Source of the DNA: Flavobacteriales bacterium
Lineage (GTDB): Bacteria; Bacteroidota; Bacteroidia; Flavobacteriales_G; Salibacteraceae
Assembly (NCBI GenBank): GCA_013204105.1
Contig: JABMOM010000009.1
Location: forward strand, 1 to 64,000
DNA length: 64,000 nt
Direction: 5' to 3'
The notes under the pieces: generated by a model
Told to the model about the DNA's origin: nothing
Database searches by the model: none
The model's input: only the letters and a program-made list of their open reading frames with translations
Shown here: positions 19,481-28,900 of the stretch, one piece after another
How positions within the stretch are numbered: position 1 is the first letter of the stretch
Layout: every line of letters begins with the position of its first letter
Translations under genes and position numbers: made by a program

Positions 19481-19488
19481 TATTTTTG
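19481..19488 (+). promoter_or_regulatory. Bacteroidota -7 box (TATTTTTG) for the hydrolase-engB operon
   Basis: TATTTTTG matches TAnnTTTG; a TTG at 19456-19458 lies 22 bases upstream, close to the usual 19-21 spacing. Transcription would start near 19493-19495, which excludes the in-frame start at 19467 and supports the ATG at 19515. Confidence 0.5.
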
Positions 19489-19514
19489 GCTACCTGCAAA
19501 AGCCAGTGACTATC

Positions 19515-20285
19515 ATGGATGTGAGCATCATTGAAGAAGGAGGATTCAGCTATATTGAAGAAGGCGAAGGCGAGCCGATCGTAGTTCTACACGGACTATT
19601 CGGCGCACTAAGCAACTTCAAAGGCGTATTCGAACATTTCACGAAGAATTTTAAGGTCATCATCCCTATGATGCCCCTGTACACGATGCCGATCATCGAC
19701 ACCAACGTCAAAAACCTGGCGCGGTTCCTTGCCGACTTCATGGATTTCAAGAAGATTGAGAAGGCACATTTGCTGGGCAATTCTCTTGGCGGACACGTGG
19801 CACTTGTATACGCTTCGAAGCATTTGGATCGGGTAAAAAGTCTAATCCTGACAGGCAGCAGTGGACTTTATGAAAACACACTTGGCGGTTCTTTCCCTAA
19901 GCGTGGCAACTATGACTACGTCAAGGAAAAAGTAGCGGTCACCTTTTACGATCCAAAGCATGCCACGAAAGTCTTGGTAGATGAATGTTTCGATATTGTG
20001 AATGACAAAGGCAAAACAGTTCGCATCATCTCCTTGGCGAAATCAGCCATACGACACAACATGGCAAGTGAACTCCCAAAGATGGACGTCCCCGCGTGCC
20101 TGATTTGGGGAAGGAATGACACCATTACCCCGCCCGATGTAGCGGAAGAATTTGCCGAGCTGCTTCCTGACGCAGATCTCTATTGGGTGGATCAATGCGG
20201 CCATGCCCCAATGATGGAGCAACCGATTGAATTCAACACTAGGCTCTCCAAGTGGCTGGAAGAAAGGTTTGAAGTCGCCGCCTGA
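19515..20285 (+). CDS. Alpha/beta hydrolase
   Basis: Cytoplasmic alpha/beta-fold hydrolase of unknown substrate. The oxyanion region is VVLHGLFGALSNF (about residues 24-36), the nucleophile elbow is LLGNSLGGHVAL (GNSLGG, Ser about residue 95), the acidic residue is probably in WGRNDTITPP, and the catalytic His is in DQCGHAPMMEQP near the C-terminus. The start at 19515 gives 256 residues; upstream in-frame codons overlap the predicted promoter. The stop overlaps the engB ATG by one base, so the pair forms an operon. Nothing nearby reveals the substrate. Confidence 0.88.
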   Translation: MDVSIIEEGGFSYIEEGEGEPIVVLHGLFGALSNFKGVFEHFTKNFKVIIPMMPLYTMPIIDTNVKNLARFLADFMDFKKIEKAHLLGNSLGGHVALVYASKHLDRVKSLILTGSSGLYENTLGGSFPKRGNYDYVKEKVAVTFYDPKHATKVLVDECFDIVNDKGKTVRIISLAKSAIRHNMASELPKMDVPACLIWGRNDTITPPDVAEEFAELLPDADLYWVDQCGHAPMMEQPIEFNTRLSKWLEERFEVAA

Positions 20286-20902
20286 TGGTGATCAAACTTT
20301 CCGCCTTCGAAAAAAGCTCCTCTAAACCTTCTGAATGCCCGGAGACCAAACTCCCTGAGTTTGCATTTATCGGTAGGTCCAACGTCGGAAAGTCCAGCTT
20401 GATCAATATGCTTCTAGCGCGAAAAGACCTAGCAAAGACTTCGGGGGCTCCTGGAAAAACAAGATTGATTAACCACTTTTTGATCAATCAAGCGTGGTAC
20501 TTGGTTGACCTCCCGGGATACGGTTATGCCAAGGTCTCCAAGACTGACCGGAAGACGTTCATGAAGATGATCTACAACTATTTCGAGAAGCGAGAAAACA
20601 TGATCAATGCCTTCGTCTTGATAGACTCGAGGCACGAACCTCAGCCTTCAGACCTGGAATTCATGAATTGGTTAGGGCAAAATGGCATTCCATTTTCCAT
20701 CATCATGACCAAACTGGACAAACTTTCGAGTTCCGAACTCAAGAAGAACAAAGACGTTTACCACAAACGCATGCTCGAAGACTGGGAAACCCTCCCTCCT
20801 TTCTTCTACACCTCAGCCAGCTCAAAATCAGGCCGAGAAGAGGTCCTGAATTACATTGACTATTGCATTAAGGTATCCGCAGATGCCAAAGAATCGAAGT
20901 AG
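20285..20902 (+). CDS. engB: Ribosome biogenesis GTPase EngB (YihA/YsxC)
   Basis: TrmE-Era-EngA-like GTPase needed for 50S subunit assembly. The G motifs are all visible: G1 GRSNVGKSSL (about 30-39), G2 threonine in GKTRLINHF, G3 DLPGYG (about 76-81), G4 TKLDK and G5 TSASSKSG. The 205-residue length is typical. It starts inside the hydrolase stop codon (TGATG). It is followed by a 161-base gap in which nothing was recognised. Confidence 0.97.
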   Translation: MVIKLSAFEKSSSKPSECPETKLPEFAFIGRSNVGKSSLINMLLARKDLAKTSGAPGKTRLINHFLINQAWYLVDLPGYGYAKVSKTDRKTFMKMIYNYFEKRENMINAFVLIDSRHEPQPSDLEFMNWLGQNGIPFSIIMTKLDKLSSSELKKNKDVYHKRMLEDWETLPPFFYTSASSKSGREEVLNYIDYCIKVSADAKESK

Positions 20903-21063
20903 GCACCCAGGTGCATTTCGCAGCCACATCGGGCGAAATTCCTGAACCCATCCTTAAGCTCGGAGAAACTGCTGCATTCCAAGTTCACCTCCAAATCCTT
21001 AATTAAAACAAGCACTTTCGTGCGGATGACAAAACCGTTCATATTCCACATTTCAATCCTTTC

Positions 21064-23211
21064 ATGACACTCAGAGCTACATACAAGCGCCATTCTTTGC
21101 GCGTGACCGCTCTTCTTTTCACCTTTGCAATTGTCAGCGTCACTTGCACCAATCGACACACAACAGCAATGCCTGAAGCATATACCAACACACTGATCCA
21201 CGAAACGAGTCCCTACCTGCTTCAGCATGCGCACAATCCCGTAGATTGGATGCCATGGGGAGAAGAGGCCTTGGCAAAGGCAAAGGCTGAAGACAAACCC
21301 CTCCTGATCAGTATCGGCTACAGCGCATGCCACTGGTGCCACGTCATGGAACACGAGAGTTTCGAAGACACGAGCGTTGCACATTACATGAATGAGCATT
21401 TCGTATGCATCAAAGTAGACCGCGAAGAACGCCCAGACATCGATCAGGTTTACATGGATGCGGTTCAACTGATGACTGGTCGCGGTGGCTGGCCCTTGAA
21501 TTGTTTCGCTTTGCCCGACGGGCGCCCGTTCCATGGAGGAACCTACTTCCCGAAAGATCAATGGCTCAAACTCCTGGAACAGGTGCAAAGCATCTACAAA
21601 AAAGACCGGGGCAAAGTAGAGGAGTACGCAAATAAGCTGACCGAGGGCATCCACACGATGGACGAAATGCCGCTGCAGTCTATCCCTGACAAGTTCATGG
21701 ACGATACAGTAAAAGCCGCTGTCGGACGCTGGCAAAAGCATTTCGACCTCAAGGAGGGAGGCCGCCAGGGCGCTCCAAAATTCCCTATGCCCAACAATTT
21801 ACTCTTCTTACATCATTTCGGAATAGAGAACAGCGATGCGGAAGCACTGGCGTTCGTCCATACCTCCCTTACCAAAATGGCCCATGGCGGCATCTACGAT
21901 CAAGTAGGCGGCGGATTCGCGCGTTACTCCACCGATGAAATATGGAAGGTGCCGCATTTTGAAAAAATGCTGTACGACAATGGCCAATTGCTTTCTCTCT
22001 ACGCAGCTGCTTACAAGACCAGCGGAGACCCGCTCTACAGGGATGTGCTTCTGGAGACCGTAGGCTTTTTGGAGCGAGAAATGCTGGACGCCACCGGAGC
22101 CTTCTATTCCGCCTTGGATGCGGATAGCGAAGGGGAAGAAGGAAAGTTCTATGTCTGGAATGAGGAGGAGATAAAAACAATGGCGGGCGAAGACTTTGCC
22201 CTTATTCAAGCATACTATCATATCGATAGGCGCGGGTTGTGGGAACACGGTCAGTACATCCTAATGCGACAAGGCAGCGACGAAGCCATCGCCAAGCAAG
22301 AAGGAATCGAGGTAGAAGACTTGCGTAAGCGCATCTCGGCTTTCAAAAGCAAGGCACTTTCAGCACGCGAACAGCGCATCCGCCCAGGACTGGATGACAA
22401 GTCATTAACGAGCTGGAATGCTTTGACTGCTACCGGCCTGTTGGATGCTTATACGGCCACCGATGAAGCTCAATTCCTCCTCCTCGCAAAAGCAAACATC
22501 GCATTCCTGTTGAAACAACAGGTCAAAGAGGATGGAAGCCTATGGCACTCCTACAAGAATGAACGTTCTACCATCAATGGCTATCTCGAAGACTACGCCT
22601 TTCTGTGCGAAGCATTGATCAAGTTGCATGAGATCACAATGGATCAACGATACCTATCAGAAGCGCACCGCATCGCAGCCTTTGTGGTTGCTCATTTTGA
22701 GCGAAACGAAGCGGGGTTCTTCTACTTTAAGTCTTCCGACGATCCCGAACTCGTAGCGAAAAAAGCTGAAATCCACGACAATGTGATCCCGGCTTCAAAC
22801 GCTGTAATGGCAACATGTCTCTTCAAGCTTGGACTGCTTTATTCCAATCCTGATTGGGCTCGCATCTCAGAACAAATGTTGGCCAATGTAGAACCCAACT
22901 TCAACCGACATCCCACTGGTCACAGCCAATGGATGCAGCTGCACCTTATGCATTCCACCCCTTTCTACGAAGTGGCAATTGTTGGCAAGGATTGTGAAGA
23001 AAAAAGCATGGCCCTAACAAAACACTACCTACCTGGTGCCGTGCTTTGCGGTGGCAAGGATGAAGGAGCAATACCCATACTCGAACAACGAAAAGTGGAA
23101 GGCAAGACGCTCATCTACGTATGCCTCAAAGGAGCCTGTCAGCTGCCTGTTGAATCCTTCACTGAGGCGCTTGAGCAAATGGCTGATCGCGGCAGCCCTG
23201 GTCAGCATTAG
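21064..23211 (+). CDS. Thioredoxin-domain protein of the YyaL / SSP411 family (DUF255)
   Basis: A 715-residue protein with an N-terminal hydrophobic segment (residues about 15-30, ending VTCTN), then the DUF255 thioredoxin-like domain opening [21 protein letters not shown] and carrying the CHWC redox pair ([15 protein letters not shown]). The remainder is an (alpha/alpha)6 barrel-like region with [27 protein letters not shown] and [16 protein letters not shown]. The family occurs from bacteria to man; its reaction is not established. An alternative start at the MPEAYTN methionine (about residue 36) would remove the hydrophobic segment and give a cytosolic protein. The 3' end overlaps the next gene. 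Confidence 0.9.
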   Translation: MTLRATYKRHSLRVTALLFTFAIVSVTCTNRHTTAMPEAYTNTLIHETSPYLLQHAHNPVDWMPWGEEALAKAKAEDKPLLISIGYSACHWCHVMEHESFEDTSVAHYMNEHFVCIKVDREERPDIDQVYMDAVQLMTGRGGWPLNCFALPDGRPFHGGTYFPKDQWLKLLEQVQSIYKKDRGKVEEYANKLTEGIHTMDEMPLQSIPDKFMDDTVKAAVGRWQKHFDLKEGGRQGAPKFPMPNNLLFLHHFGIENSDAEALAFVHTSLTKMAHGGIYDQVGGGFARYSTDEIWKVPHFEKMLYDNGQLLSLYAAAYKTSGDPLYRDVLLETVGFLEREMLDATGAFYSALDADSEGEEGKFYVWNEEEIKTMAGEDFALIQAYYHIDRRGLWEHGQYILMRQGSDEAIAKQEGIEVEDLRKRISAFKSKALSAREQRIRPGLDDKSLTSWNALTATGLLDAYTATDEAQFLLLAKANIAFLLKQQVKEDGSLWHSYKNERSTINGYLEDYAFLCEALIKLHEITMDQRYLSEAHRIAAFVVAHFERNEAGFFYFKSSDDPELVAKKAEIHDNVIPASNAVMATCLFKLGLLYSNPDWARISEQMLANVEPNFNRHPTGHSQWMQLHLMHSTPFYEVAIVGKDCEEKSMALTKHYLPGAVLCGGKDEGAIPILEQRKVEGKTLIYVCLKGACQLPVESFTEALEQMADRGSPGQH

Positions 23212-24025
23212 CACGCTATCCATAGCTCAAACCATCATTCCTGGGGTCTTGCTTGAAGCGCGCTATCCCACTTTTTCTGCAGATGTAGTTAGAACAAAGC
23301 AAATAGAATCGGCAACGATCCGTTTGATGCGCAAACCCTCTTCGCGCACCATCTATGACGATGGACGAAGGGTCATCTACCATTTTAATACAGAAGGTGA
23401 TCTCTCCTCTCTGCAAAAGGTAAATCCTGGACCTTACGGAAGCACAGATACGGTGAGCACTACTTGGATCCGCATGAACGGTGAACTGCAGGCGAAGGCC
23501 GAGCGCGTCGGAAATTACCGCAGAAGAATCGGCTATGCCCACGTGAATGATTCTACGGTCATCGAGACCATCAAAGTAAAACGGGGAGCGATGGAGTGGC
23601 AGGAGATCGCCCAGGAGCAAGTCAGCACCCTGCGAAAGCTTATCAATGGAGACGTGATCCTAATCGAAATGCGAGGTGGAATCGATGCGAAACCTTACCA
23701 ACGCATCATCACAACCATCGGCCCTCAAGGCATAGAAGGAAGAGAATCTTGGCTTGGGGCTCGGGTTCAATACATTGAAGAATGGCATTACCGCCAACGC
23801 ATGGTTTCAGAATACACCTACCGCAACCTCGAGCAAAACACTGTATTCACCCTCACCTATTCCACTGATCAGCCATTGCAGGACGAAGGGCAATGGTGTG
23901 AGAACGGATCGTGTCGCAACTGGAGCGTTGTGTATTACGACGACGGACTGCCGAAGGGCTGGATCATCATCGACCCGGAAACACAGGACCTCGAAATTTG
24001 GGAATTCAGGTACAGATTTCGTTAA
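23150..24025 (+). CDS. Secreted protein of unknown function
   Basis: About 290 residues with a clear signal peptide ([22 protein letters not shown], cleavage before QTII), no further membrane segment and a mature part rich in beta-strand-like sequence. No family recognised. The start is uncertain: no ATG lies near the signal peptide, and the usable codons are TTG at 23150 (chosen), TTG at 23171, or GTG at 23036, which would place 38 extra polar residues before it. Any of these overlaps the preceding gene. The stop overlaps the stop of convergent tsaB (TTAA at 24022-24025). Confidence 0.7.
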   Translation: MNPSLRRLSKWLIAAALVSISTLSIAQTIIPGVLLEARYPTFSADVVRTKQIESATIRLMRKPSSRTIYDDGRRVIYHFNTEGDLSSLQKVNPGPYGSTDTVSTTWIRMNGELQAKAERVGNYRRRIGYAHVNDSTVIETIKVKRGAMEWQEIAQEQVSTLRKLINGDVILIEMRGGIDAKPYQRIITTIGPQGIEGRESWLGARVQYIEEWHYRQRMVSEYTYRNLEQNTVFTLTYSTDQPLQDEGQWCENGSCRNWSVVYYDDGLPKGWIIIDPETQDLEIWEFRYRFR

Positions 24026-24717
24026 AATCGCTTCTTGGGTGTGGTTCCTTGGAAAGCTTTCAGGTAGAAAGGTTCGAAATAGGCTACGTCTTCGAATTCA
24101 TCTAGCTGATATGCGGCTTCAGACAAAGTAGCCATGTGCAGTGCGGAAGGACCAACTTCCGATACAAAGTACGCATTGACATGATCTACCAACTCCCTGA
24201 ATTTATCGCTACCGTTCCCAAAGAAGACAAGCCCTCCCTCTTTTAGTTCTTCCTGAAAAGAGTCTGCCTCCAAGATAACCGGCGCCACTTCGCGTTGAAT
24301 CTGCAACGAAGGATCGTATACCGCTGCGTAGACTTCCATTCTGCGCGCATCCAACATGGGACACAACATCACCTTTTCGTCATCGGCAATCTGCTTCTGA
24401 ACCAAAGGGTGCATACACATCAACTGGAGCGTATCTATCGACAATAGTGGGACTCCCGCTCCGTAACACAGTCCTTTTGCCAAGCTAACGCCGATGCGCA
24501 GGCCTGTAAAACTGCCTGGACCCCGGCTCACGGATACTGCGTCGAGCTGCGCTGTTGAAACGCCCTTTTCCTTGAGCACTTCATCTACAAAAACCGCGAG
24601 GTTTTCCGCATGAGAATAGCCCTCGTCGACCTCTCGAGACAGCAAAACCATTCCGTCTTGCGCCAGAGATACCGAACAAACGGTGGTAGATGATTCTATG
24701 TTAAGGATCAGCGCCAT
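24022..24717 (-). CDS. tsaB: tRNA t6A37 biosynthesis protein TsaB
   Basis: TsaB partners TsaD and TsaE in transferring threonylcarbamoyl to A37 of ANN-decoding tRNAs. The N-terminus ILNIESSTTVCSVSLAQDG and the segment SVSRGPGSFTGLRIGVSLAKGLCYG (about residues 62-86) are the family hallmarks; PMLDARRMEVYAAVYD follows near residue 114. The 231-residue length is normal. It lies 42 bases after the TolC-like gene on the same strand and is convergent with the secreted unknown. Confidence 0.95.
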   Translation of the reverse strand: MALILNIESSTTVCSVSLAQDGMVLLSREVDEGYSHAENLAVFVDEVLKEKGVSTAQLDAVSVSRGPGSFTGLRIGVSLAKGLCYGAGVPLLSIDTLQLMCMHPLVQKQIADDEKVMLCPMLDARRMEVYAAVYDPSLQIQREVAPVILEADSFQEELKEGGLVFFGNGSDKFRELVDHVNAYFVSEVGPSALHMATLSEAAYQLDEFEDVAYFEPFYLKAFQGTTPKKRF

Positions 24718-24759
24718 AAGCGTCGCGAAGTACCGAAAAAAGGAAGAGGGAACGAAGGA

Positions 24760-26175
24760 TCAGCCTTCAAATCCAAGAGGCTTGCCCATGAAGAAATCCA
24801 GGACCTTCGTCTTGAATACGTAATCATACATGGTACGTGCGACCTCGGCCTCGGCTTGTCTAAGGTTATTCTTTGAGTTATTGAACTCGAGCACGTTGCT
24901 CGCTCCAGCCTCGAAACGCTTCTCGGCAAATTCGAACGCCTTCTGCGCAGATTTCAATGCTCCACGATTGGCCTTGTAGAGTTCTCGGGCTGCAATTGCA
25001 TCCGTTCTCGCGGATTCAATCCGCTGTCGCAAACCTTGCTTTTCTTGTTCGAGCTGGAGCTCAGCAATCGTTCGATTCACCTCCGCTTGCTTCACTTGAT
25101 TCTTCACCGAATAGCGATTGAAAATCGGTACGCTCAAACTCAAGCCTACAAACTGATTGAAGTTATCGTTGAGCTGAGTACCAAAAGGAACCTTTACGAG
25201 GTTCGCGTCAAAGATGGGAGTGACCACGCTCTCGCCACTTGTCGTATAGCCTATTTCTTGTGTACCCGTTTGAGTAACACTTTCTACGGTCGTCCTCAAA
25301 CCTGAGTATCCCGAGCCGATCGAGCCACTCAATGTCAAGGAAGGATAGTATCCACTCTTCGTAGCTTGCAGTTGTTTCTCCCAACTCAACAGTGAAAACT
25401 CTGCGCTCTTGATCTCAGGCATCGCGCCTTCTGCATAGCCATATACCGTCGCGGCTTTTTCAAGTCGAATCGTACTATCCGCTTCGATGTTTGGCTTCAC
25501 CAGCGATAGTGCTTCATCTGCAGGCATCATCATGATCTGCTTCAATTGGAGTTGCGCCAATTGATAATCGTTGCGTCGCTGGGTCAGCGTGGATTGATCC
25601 CGGCTCAATTGTGCCTCCAATTCATACTGCACTCCAATGTTTGACGCTCCAGCTTCAACAAGCCTTTTCACCCGGCCCAACTGGTTCTTGGAAATAGTCA
25701 CCTGCTCTTCTGCTGAGATGATCAGCTCTTCTACCAATAATACTTGGAGAAAGGCTGCCGATACGCTCAAGGCAATGTTGTTTTTCTGGGTTTCGAGATC
25801 GTACTTCACAGACTCCAACCCTGCTTCTTGCGACTTAATGTTTTGATAGTTCTGTAGCCCATTGAACAAGGTTACGCTGGACGAGAGACCGAATGAATTG
25901 CTCTGAACGCGCGTTGTTGCAAAAAGGTTGGTAAAAGGATCAATGCGCTGTCCCCAGTTATAATTGTGCGTAGCAAACCCATTCACATTGGGAAGCACAT
26001 TCGCTTTCGAGCTCTGAAGCTGAGATGCATTGGCCTCGATGGAGAGTTCGTTTTGCTTAATCTGTAAATTATTCGCCCAGGCTTGTTCAACGCATTGTTG
26101 CAACGTAAGGGTCTGCTGCGCTTGCAGGTTAGATGTGACGCTCAGGATGGCGACCGCTAAAAGGAAATTCCTCAT
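24760..26175 (-). CDS. TolC-family outer-membrane efflux protein
   Basis: A 471-residue outer-membrane channel subunit. The signal peptide MRNFLLAVAILSVTSNLQAQ is followed by the typical TLTLQQCVEQAWANNLQIKQ opening and two long coiled-coil halves, ending with RFEAGASNVLEFNNSKNNLRQAEAEVARTMYDYVFKTKVLDFF. These are the repeat features of OEP/TolC proteins. No adaptor or inner-membrane pump is encoded next to it, so its partners must be elsewhere; its substrate cannot be told. Confidence 0.93.
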   Translation of the reverse strand: MRNFLLAVAILSVTSNLQAQQTLTLQQCVEQAWANNLQIKQNELSIEANASQLQSSKANVLPNVNGFATHNYNWGQRIDPFTNLFATTRVQSNSFGLSSSVTLFNGLQNYQNIKSQEAGLESVKYDLETQKNNIALSVSAAFLQVLLVEELIISAEEQVTISKNQLGRVKRLVEAGASNIGVQYELEAQLSRDQSTLTQRRNDYQLAQLQLKQIMMMPADEALSLVKPNIEADSTIRLEKAATVYGYAEGAMPEIKSAEFSLLSWEKQLQATKSGYYPSLTLSGSIGSGYSGLRTTVESVTQTGTQEIGYTTSGESVVTPIFDANLVKVPFGTQLNDNFNQFVGLSLSVPIFNRYSVKNQVKQAEVNRTIAELQLEQEKQGLRQRIESARTDAIAARELYKANRGALKSAQKAFEFAEKRFEAGASNVLEFNNSKNNLRQAEAEVARTMYDYVFKTKVLDFFMGKPLGFEG

Positions 26176-26261
26176 GGTACAAATGTATGCACGGATAAAA
26201 GTCGAGCGGTCGAAATGATATGAGCGGTACTAAATGGTGATGAACGCTTCAAAGCAGGCGT

Positions 26262-26498
26262 TCATGCTTCTGTCTCGGCGTTGTCGCGGTTCAATTTCCT
26301 AAAAAGGAGAATGCCCATAAAGACGAGCAAAGCATAGGGAATACCCATCAAGTATAAAATACCGCCGTTCAGACCTTCTGCAAACTCGCTTCCCGTCTTT
26401 TGACTGGATTCCACCACCGCACTGCACATGCTGCACTGTGCATCTGCTGCAAATGCCACGACGAAAATCAAAAACAAAAAAATCAGAAGCTGCTTCAT
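26262..26498 (-). CDS. Small membrane protein with an exported CxxC motif
   Basis: A 78-residue protein: signal peptide MKQLLIFLFLIFVVAFAADA, a short exported part opening QCSMCSAVVESSQ with a CxxC pair, then one membrane span (GILYLMGIPYALLVFMGILLF) and a charged tail (RKLNRDNAETEA). It is the last gene of the Sco-DUF420 group, 35 bases downstream. The CxxC and the place suggest a redox or copper role in oxidase assembly, but this is inference. The ATG at 26498 is chosen over a TTG six bases upstream. Confidence 0.75.
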   Translation of the reverse strand: MKQLLIFLFLIFVVAFAADAQCSMCSAVVESSQKTGSEFAEGLNGGILYLMGIPYALLVFMGILLFRKLNRDNAETEA

Positions 26499-26532
26499 AA
26501 CCAAGTAAAAACAAAGGTACTACGCATCCGGT

Positions 26533-27066
26533 TCAATAAAAAGGGGAGATCATCAAGTAGACGACTACTCCTGTGATGGAAACATACAGCCACAGTGGAA
26601 AGGTGATTCTTGCAATCTTCTTGTGTTTATCGAAGCGTGCAGATAGGGCTCGACTAAAAGAAATCAAAACGAGCGGAACAATGACCACTGCTAGGACGAT
26701 GTGTGTAAGCAAGATGAAGAAGTACACATACCGGATCACGCCTTCACCCCCATATGAGGTACTCTCGTGGGTAGTATGATAAAGGACATAGCTGACTAAA
26801 AACAACCCGCTGAGCACAATGGCTGAGGTCATCGTGATTTGATGCGCACGTCGCTCGCCGCGCTTTATGAAAATTACTCCAAGGATCAGCAGCAGACCCA
26901 CCACCGCGTTGATGGAAGCATTGAGCGCTGGTAAAAAATCAAGCGCCCCATCCTCCACCACAAATTTTGGTGTCACATAGATCATTCCAACAGCTCCAGC
27001 CAATACCGCTGCGAGGATGTAGATGAATCGATTGGACGTCACTATTTTTTGTCCTTCTCCCTCCAT
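26533..27066 (-). CDS. DUF420 membrane protein
   Basis: A 177-residue inner-membrane protein with about five hydrophobic spans (starting near residues 11, 45, 80, 115 and 155). Conserved histidines occur at RAHQITMT and LTHIVLAV. DUF420 (YozB/CtaM-like) proteins are encoded beside cytochrome oxidase and Sco genes; a role in oxidase assembly is reported for Gram-positive CtaM and is inferred here. The ATG overlaps the sco gene by 25 bases, so the two are co-translated. Confidence 0.88.
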   Translation of the reverse strand: MEGEGQKIVTSNRFIYILAAVLAGAVGMIYVTPKFVVEDGALDFLPALNASINAVVGLLLILGVIFIKRGERRAHQITMTSAIVLSGLFLVSYVLYHTTHESTSYGGEGVIRYVYFFILLTHIVLAVVIVPLVLISFSRALSARFDKHKKIARITFPLWLYVSITGVVVYLMISPFY

Positions 27067-27695
27067 GTCAGAAATGGTTCTTGTAAAAGCAATTTAACGG
27101 CATCCTCCAGTTTACGATTCTCCTTATGGATCCTAGAATCAAAGTAAGCGCGGATTACTCCTTGCTGGTCGATCAAAGCGAAGTCCTTTCCTGGTAAATC
27201 ATCCACCTTCCCTATCCTTCCCGTTTCCACAAAGACATAATCAAGGAAACGCGAAAGCTCCTCTTCGTCTTCAGCTGCCGCGAAATACCAATTGGTCATC
27301 TCCGGCAAGTGCGCTTGCTGAAGCTCATGTAGATCAGCAGGATCAACCTCGGTTTTCATGGAAAGACTTAACACAATCCATTTTTCACGCTCTGGCAATT
27401 CATTCAAGTAATTGACAAGTGTCACACCCTTTTTCCTGCAAGGATCATCGCAAGGAAAAGGGAACAGATCAAGCACTATTGGCTTCCCTCGCAGGTCATC
27501 CAAATGCACTACCGAACCGCTGTGGTCCATAAAGATCAAATCTGGTACAGGGGCATAAGTGGTATCCCCTTCCTGGTTCACGGTATATGAACCAAAGGAT
27601 CGGATTTTCTCCACGTGATGCTTCCCCAACGAGAACAGCAAATAGATGATCGAGGGGAACAATAGAATCAGAAGAAGAAAGAATCCCTTGCGCAT
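27042..27695 (-). CDS. Sco1/SenC-family copper chaperone
   Basis: Membrane-anchored thioredoxin-fold protein that delivers copper to the CuA site of cytochrome oxidase. One N-terminal span (FFLLLILLFPSIIYLLFSLG) is followed by the Sco core: DHSGSVVHLDDLRGKPIVLDLF, the copper-binding CDDPC (CxxxC) and the downstream FALIDQQGVIRAYFDSR. The expected histidine ligand is not obvious and may be replaced. It is 217 residues, normal for the family. A terminator-like hairpin separates it from the upstream oxidase genes. Confidence 0.9.
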   Translation of the reverse strand: MRKGFFLLLILLFPSIIYLLFSLGKHHVEKIRSFGSYTVNQEGDTTYAPVPDLIFMDHSGSVVHLDDLRGKPIVLDLFPFPCDDPCRKKGVTLVNYLNELPEREKWIVLSLSMKTEVDPADLHELQQAHLPEMTNWYFAAAEDEEELSRFLDYVFVETGRIGKVDDLPGKDFALIDQQGVIRAYFDSRIHKENRKLEDAVKLLLQEPFLTWREKDKK

Positions 27696-27704
27696 ATTCG
27701 GTCA

Positions 27705-27737
27705 TAAAAAAGGCCCTTGAATAACACTCAAAGGCCT
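27705..27737 (-). terminator. Intrinsic terminator between cox subunit IV and sco genes
   Basis: On the minus strand, AGGCC(T/A mismatch)TTGA-type arms pair across a seven-base loop (27711-27720 with 27728-27737) and are followed directly by six T residues. It would end or attenuate the ctaB-to-subunit IV transcript before sco, so sco-DUF420-CxxC may have its own promoter. Confidence 0.7.
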
Positions 27738-27760
27738 GTTTTGTTAAATCGTTCTTGGAA

Positions 27761-28144
27761 TTACACCCACCCTAAGAGATCCTTTACCGTATAGATAAAG
27801 GTGGACTCCGTCAAAAGGATGAAGAGCAAGTACAGGATAAAAATCGCATAAGGCATTAGGATGGCATTGCGCAATGATTTGCGTTCATCACCCAAGTGCA
27901 TGAAGATCATCACGATGTATCCACCCTTGACGATGGTAAGGATGATGTACGCGTACTTAATAAATTCCCAAGCAGTTGCATTGCTATTGAACCAATCTTT
28001 CCAGTAAACACCTACCAATACTTCAACGGTAGTGATCACACTGAGGATCAGCGTAACCATCATGATGTTCTTTCTGATCTTTTTGCCTTCCTCCTCGCTG
28101 TGGTGCGTGTGGAGTGAATATTCTATGATGTCGTCTCTTTCCAT
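27761..28144 (-). CDS. Cytochrome c oxidase subunit IV
   Basis: A 127-residue protein with a hydrophilic, histidine-containing N-terminus (YSLHTHHSEEEGKK) and three membrane spans beginning near residues 27, 63 and 95. This layout and the MIFMHLGDERKSLRNAI loop fit prokaryotic subunit IV (COX4/CtaF-like) proteins. It follows the two subunit III genes and probably stabilises the oxidase complex in the inner membrane. Confidence 0.9.
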   Translation of the reverse strand: MERDDIIEYSLHTHHSEEEGKKIRKNIMMVTLILSVITTVEVLVGVYWKDWFNSNATAWEFIKYAYIILTIVKGGYIVMIFMHLGDERKSLRNAILMPYAIFILYLLFILLTESTFIYTVKDLLGWV

Positions 28145-28166
28145 GTCGTGAATAGATTGATAAGGA

Positions 28167-28859
28167 TTAGATCAGGTAAAAGAAGGTGAAAACGAAGACC
28201 CAAACGAGGTCAACGAAGTGCCAGTAAAGGCCAACCTTCTCGACCATTTCATAGTGACCACGCTTGTCATACCACCCCTGAATGGAGCGGACCAAAACAA
28301 TCAAGTTTAAAATCACTCCCGAGAGTACGTGTGAACCGTGGAATCCAGTGATAAAGAAGAAGAAATCAGCATAGAGCTGAGGACCATATGGGTTCGAACT
28401 CAGGGATGCATTGTCTGCAGCCGTTGAGAACAATCCATCAGGACCAGAAATGAATGTATACCATTCCCAAGCTTGAGAACCCAAGAAAATGGCTCCACCT
28501 ACCACAGTAAATGCCAGCCACTTCACCACGCCACGCTTGTCCATGCGGTGTCCCGCTTCTACTGCGAGGACCATGGTCACGGAACTAATGATGAGAATAA
28601 ACGTCATCAAAGCCACATATAACAATGGCAAGTGAGCGTGTGTTAAAGGAAAGTGAAAGAAAATGTCTTCCGTGACGGGCCATGCGTCAGCCAAGTGGTG
28701 ACGCTGAAATGCCAATGCGGAGAGGAATCCTCCGAATGTGAGCGCATCTGAGATGAGGAAGAACCACATCATCATTTTACCATAACTCACGCTGAATGGC
28801 GAGCGACCTCCTCCCCAGAGTTCCGCCTTGTCAATAGCTTGTGTTGCTTCTCCTGCCAT
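28167..28859 (-). CDS. Cytochrome c oxidase subunit III, first copy
   Basis: A 230-residue haem-copper oxidase subunit III with five to six membrane helices. Family features are the N-terminal GKMMMWFFLISDALTFGGFL, the AWEWYTF segment and the C-terminal FFFITGFHGSHVLSGVILN and GLYWHFVDLVWVFVF. It is 41 bases downstream of a second, more divergent subunit III gene. Paired subunit III genes are common in Bacteroidota oxidase clusters. Confidence 0.93.
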   Translation of the reverse strand: MAGEATQAIDKAELWGGGRSPFSVSYGKMMMWFFLISDALTFGGFLSALAFQRHHLADAWPVTEDIFFHFPLTHAHLPLLYVALMTFILIISSVTMVLAVEAGHRMDKRGVVKWLAFTVVGGAIFLGSQAWEWYTFISGPDGLFSTAADNASLSSNPYGPQLYADFFFFITGFHGSHVLSGVILNLIVLVRSIQGWYDKRGHYEMVEKVGLYWHFVDLVWVFVFTFFYLI

Positions 28860-28900
28860 GATTGGGTTTAAAAAATGTTAGTAGGATTTCGGATGCAATG

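Noticed and set aside
21064-21190. Lipoprotein signal in the YyaL-type protein
   Set aside because: The cysteine follows VSVT, a poor lipobox, and the start itself is uncertain.
20860-21741. Long minus-strand frame opposite the YyaL-type gene
   Set aside because: It is antisense to a clearly conserved gene; its free part (20903-21050) has no recognisable feature beyond an open frame.
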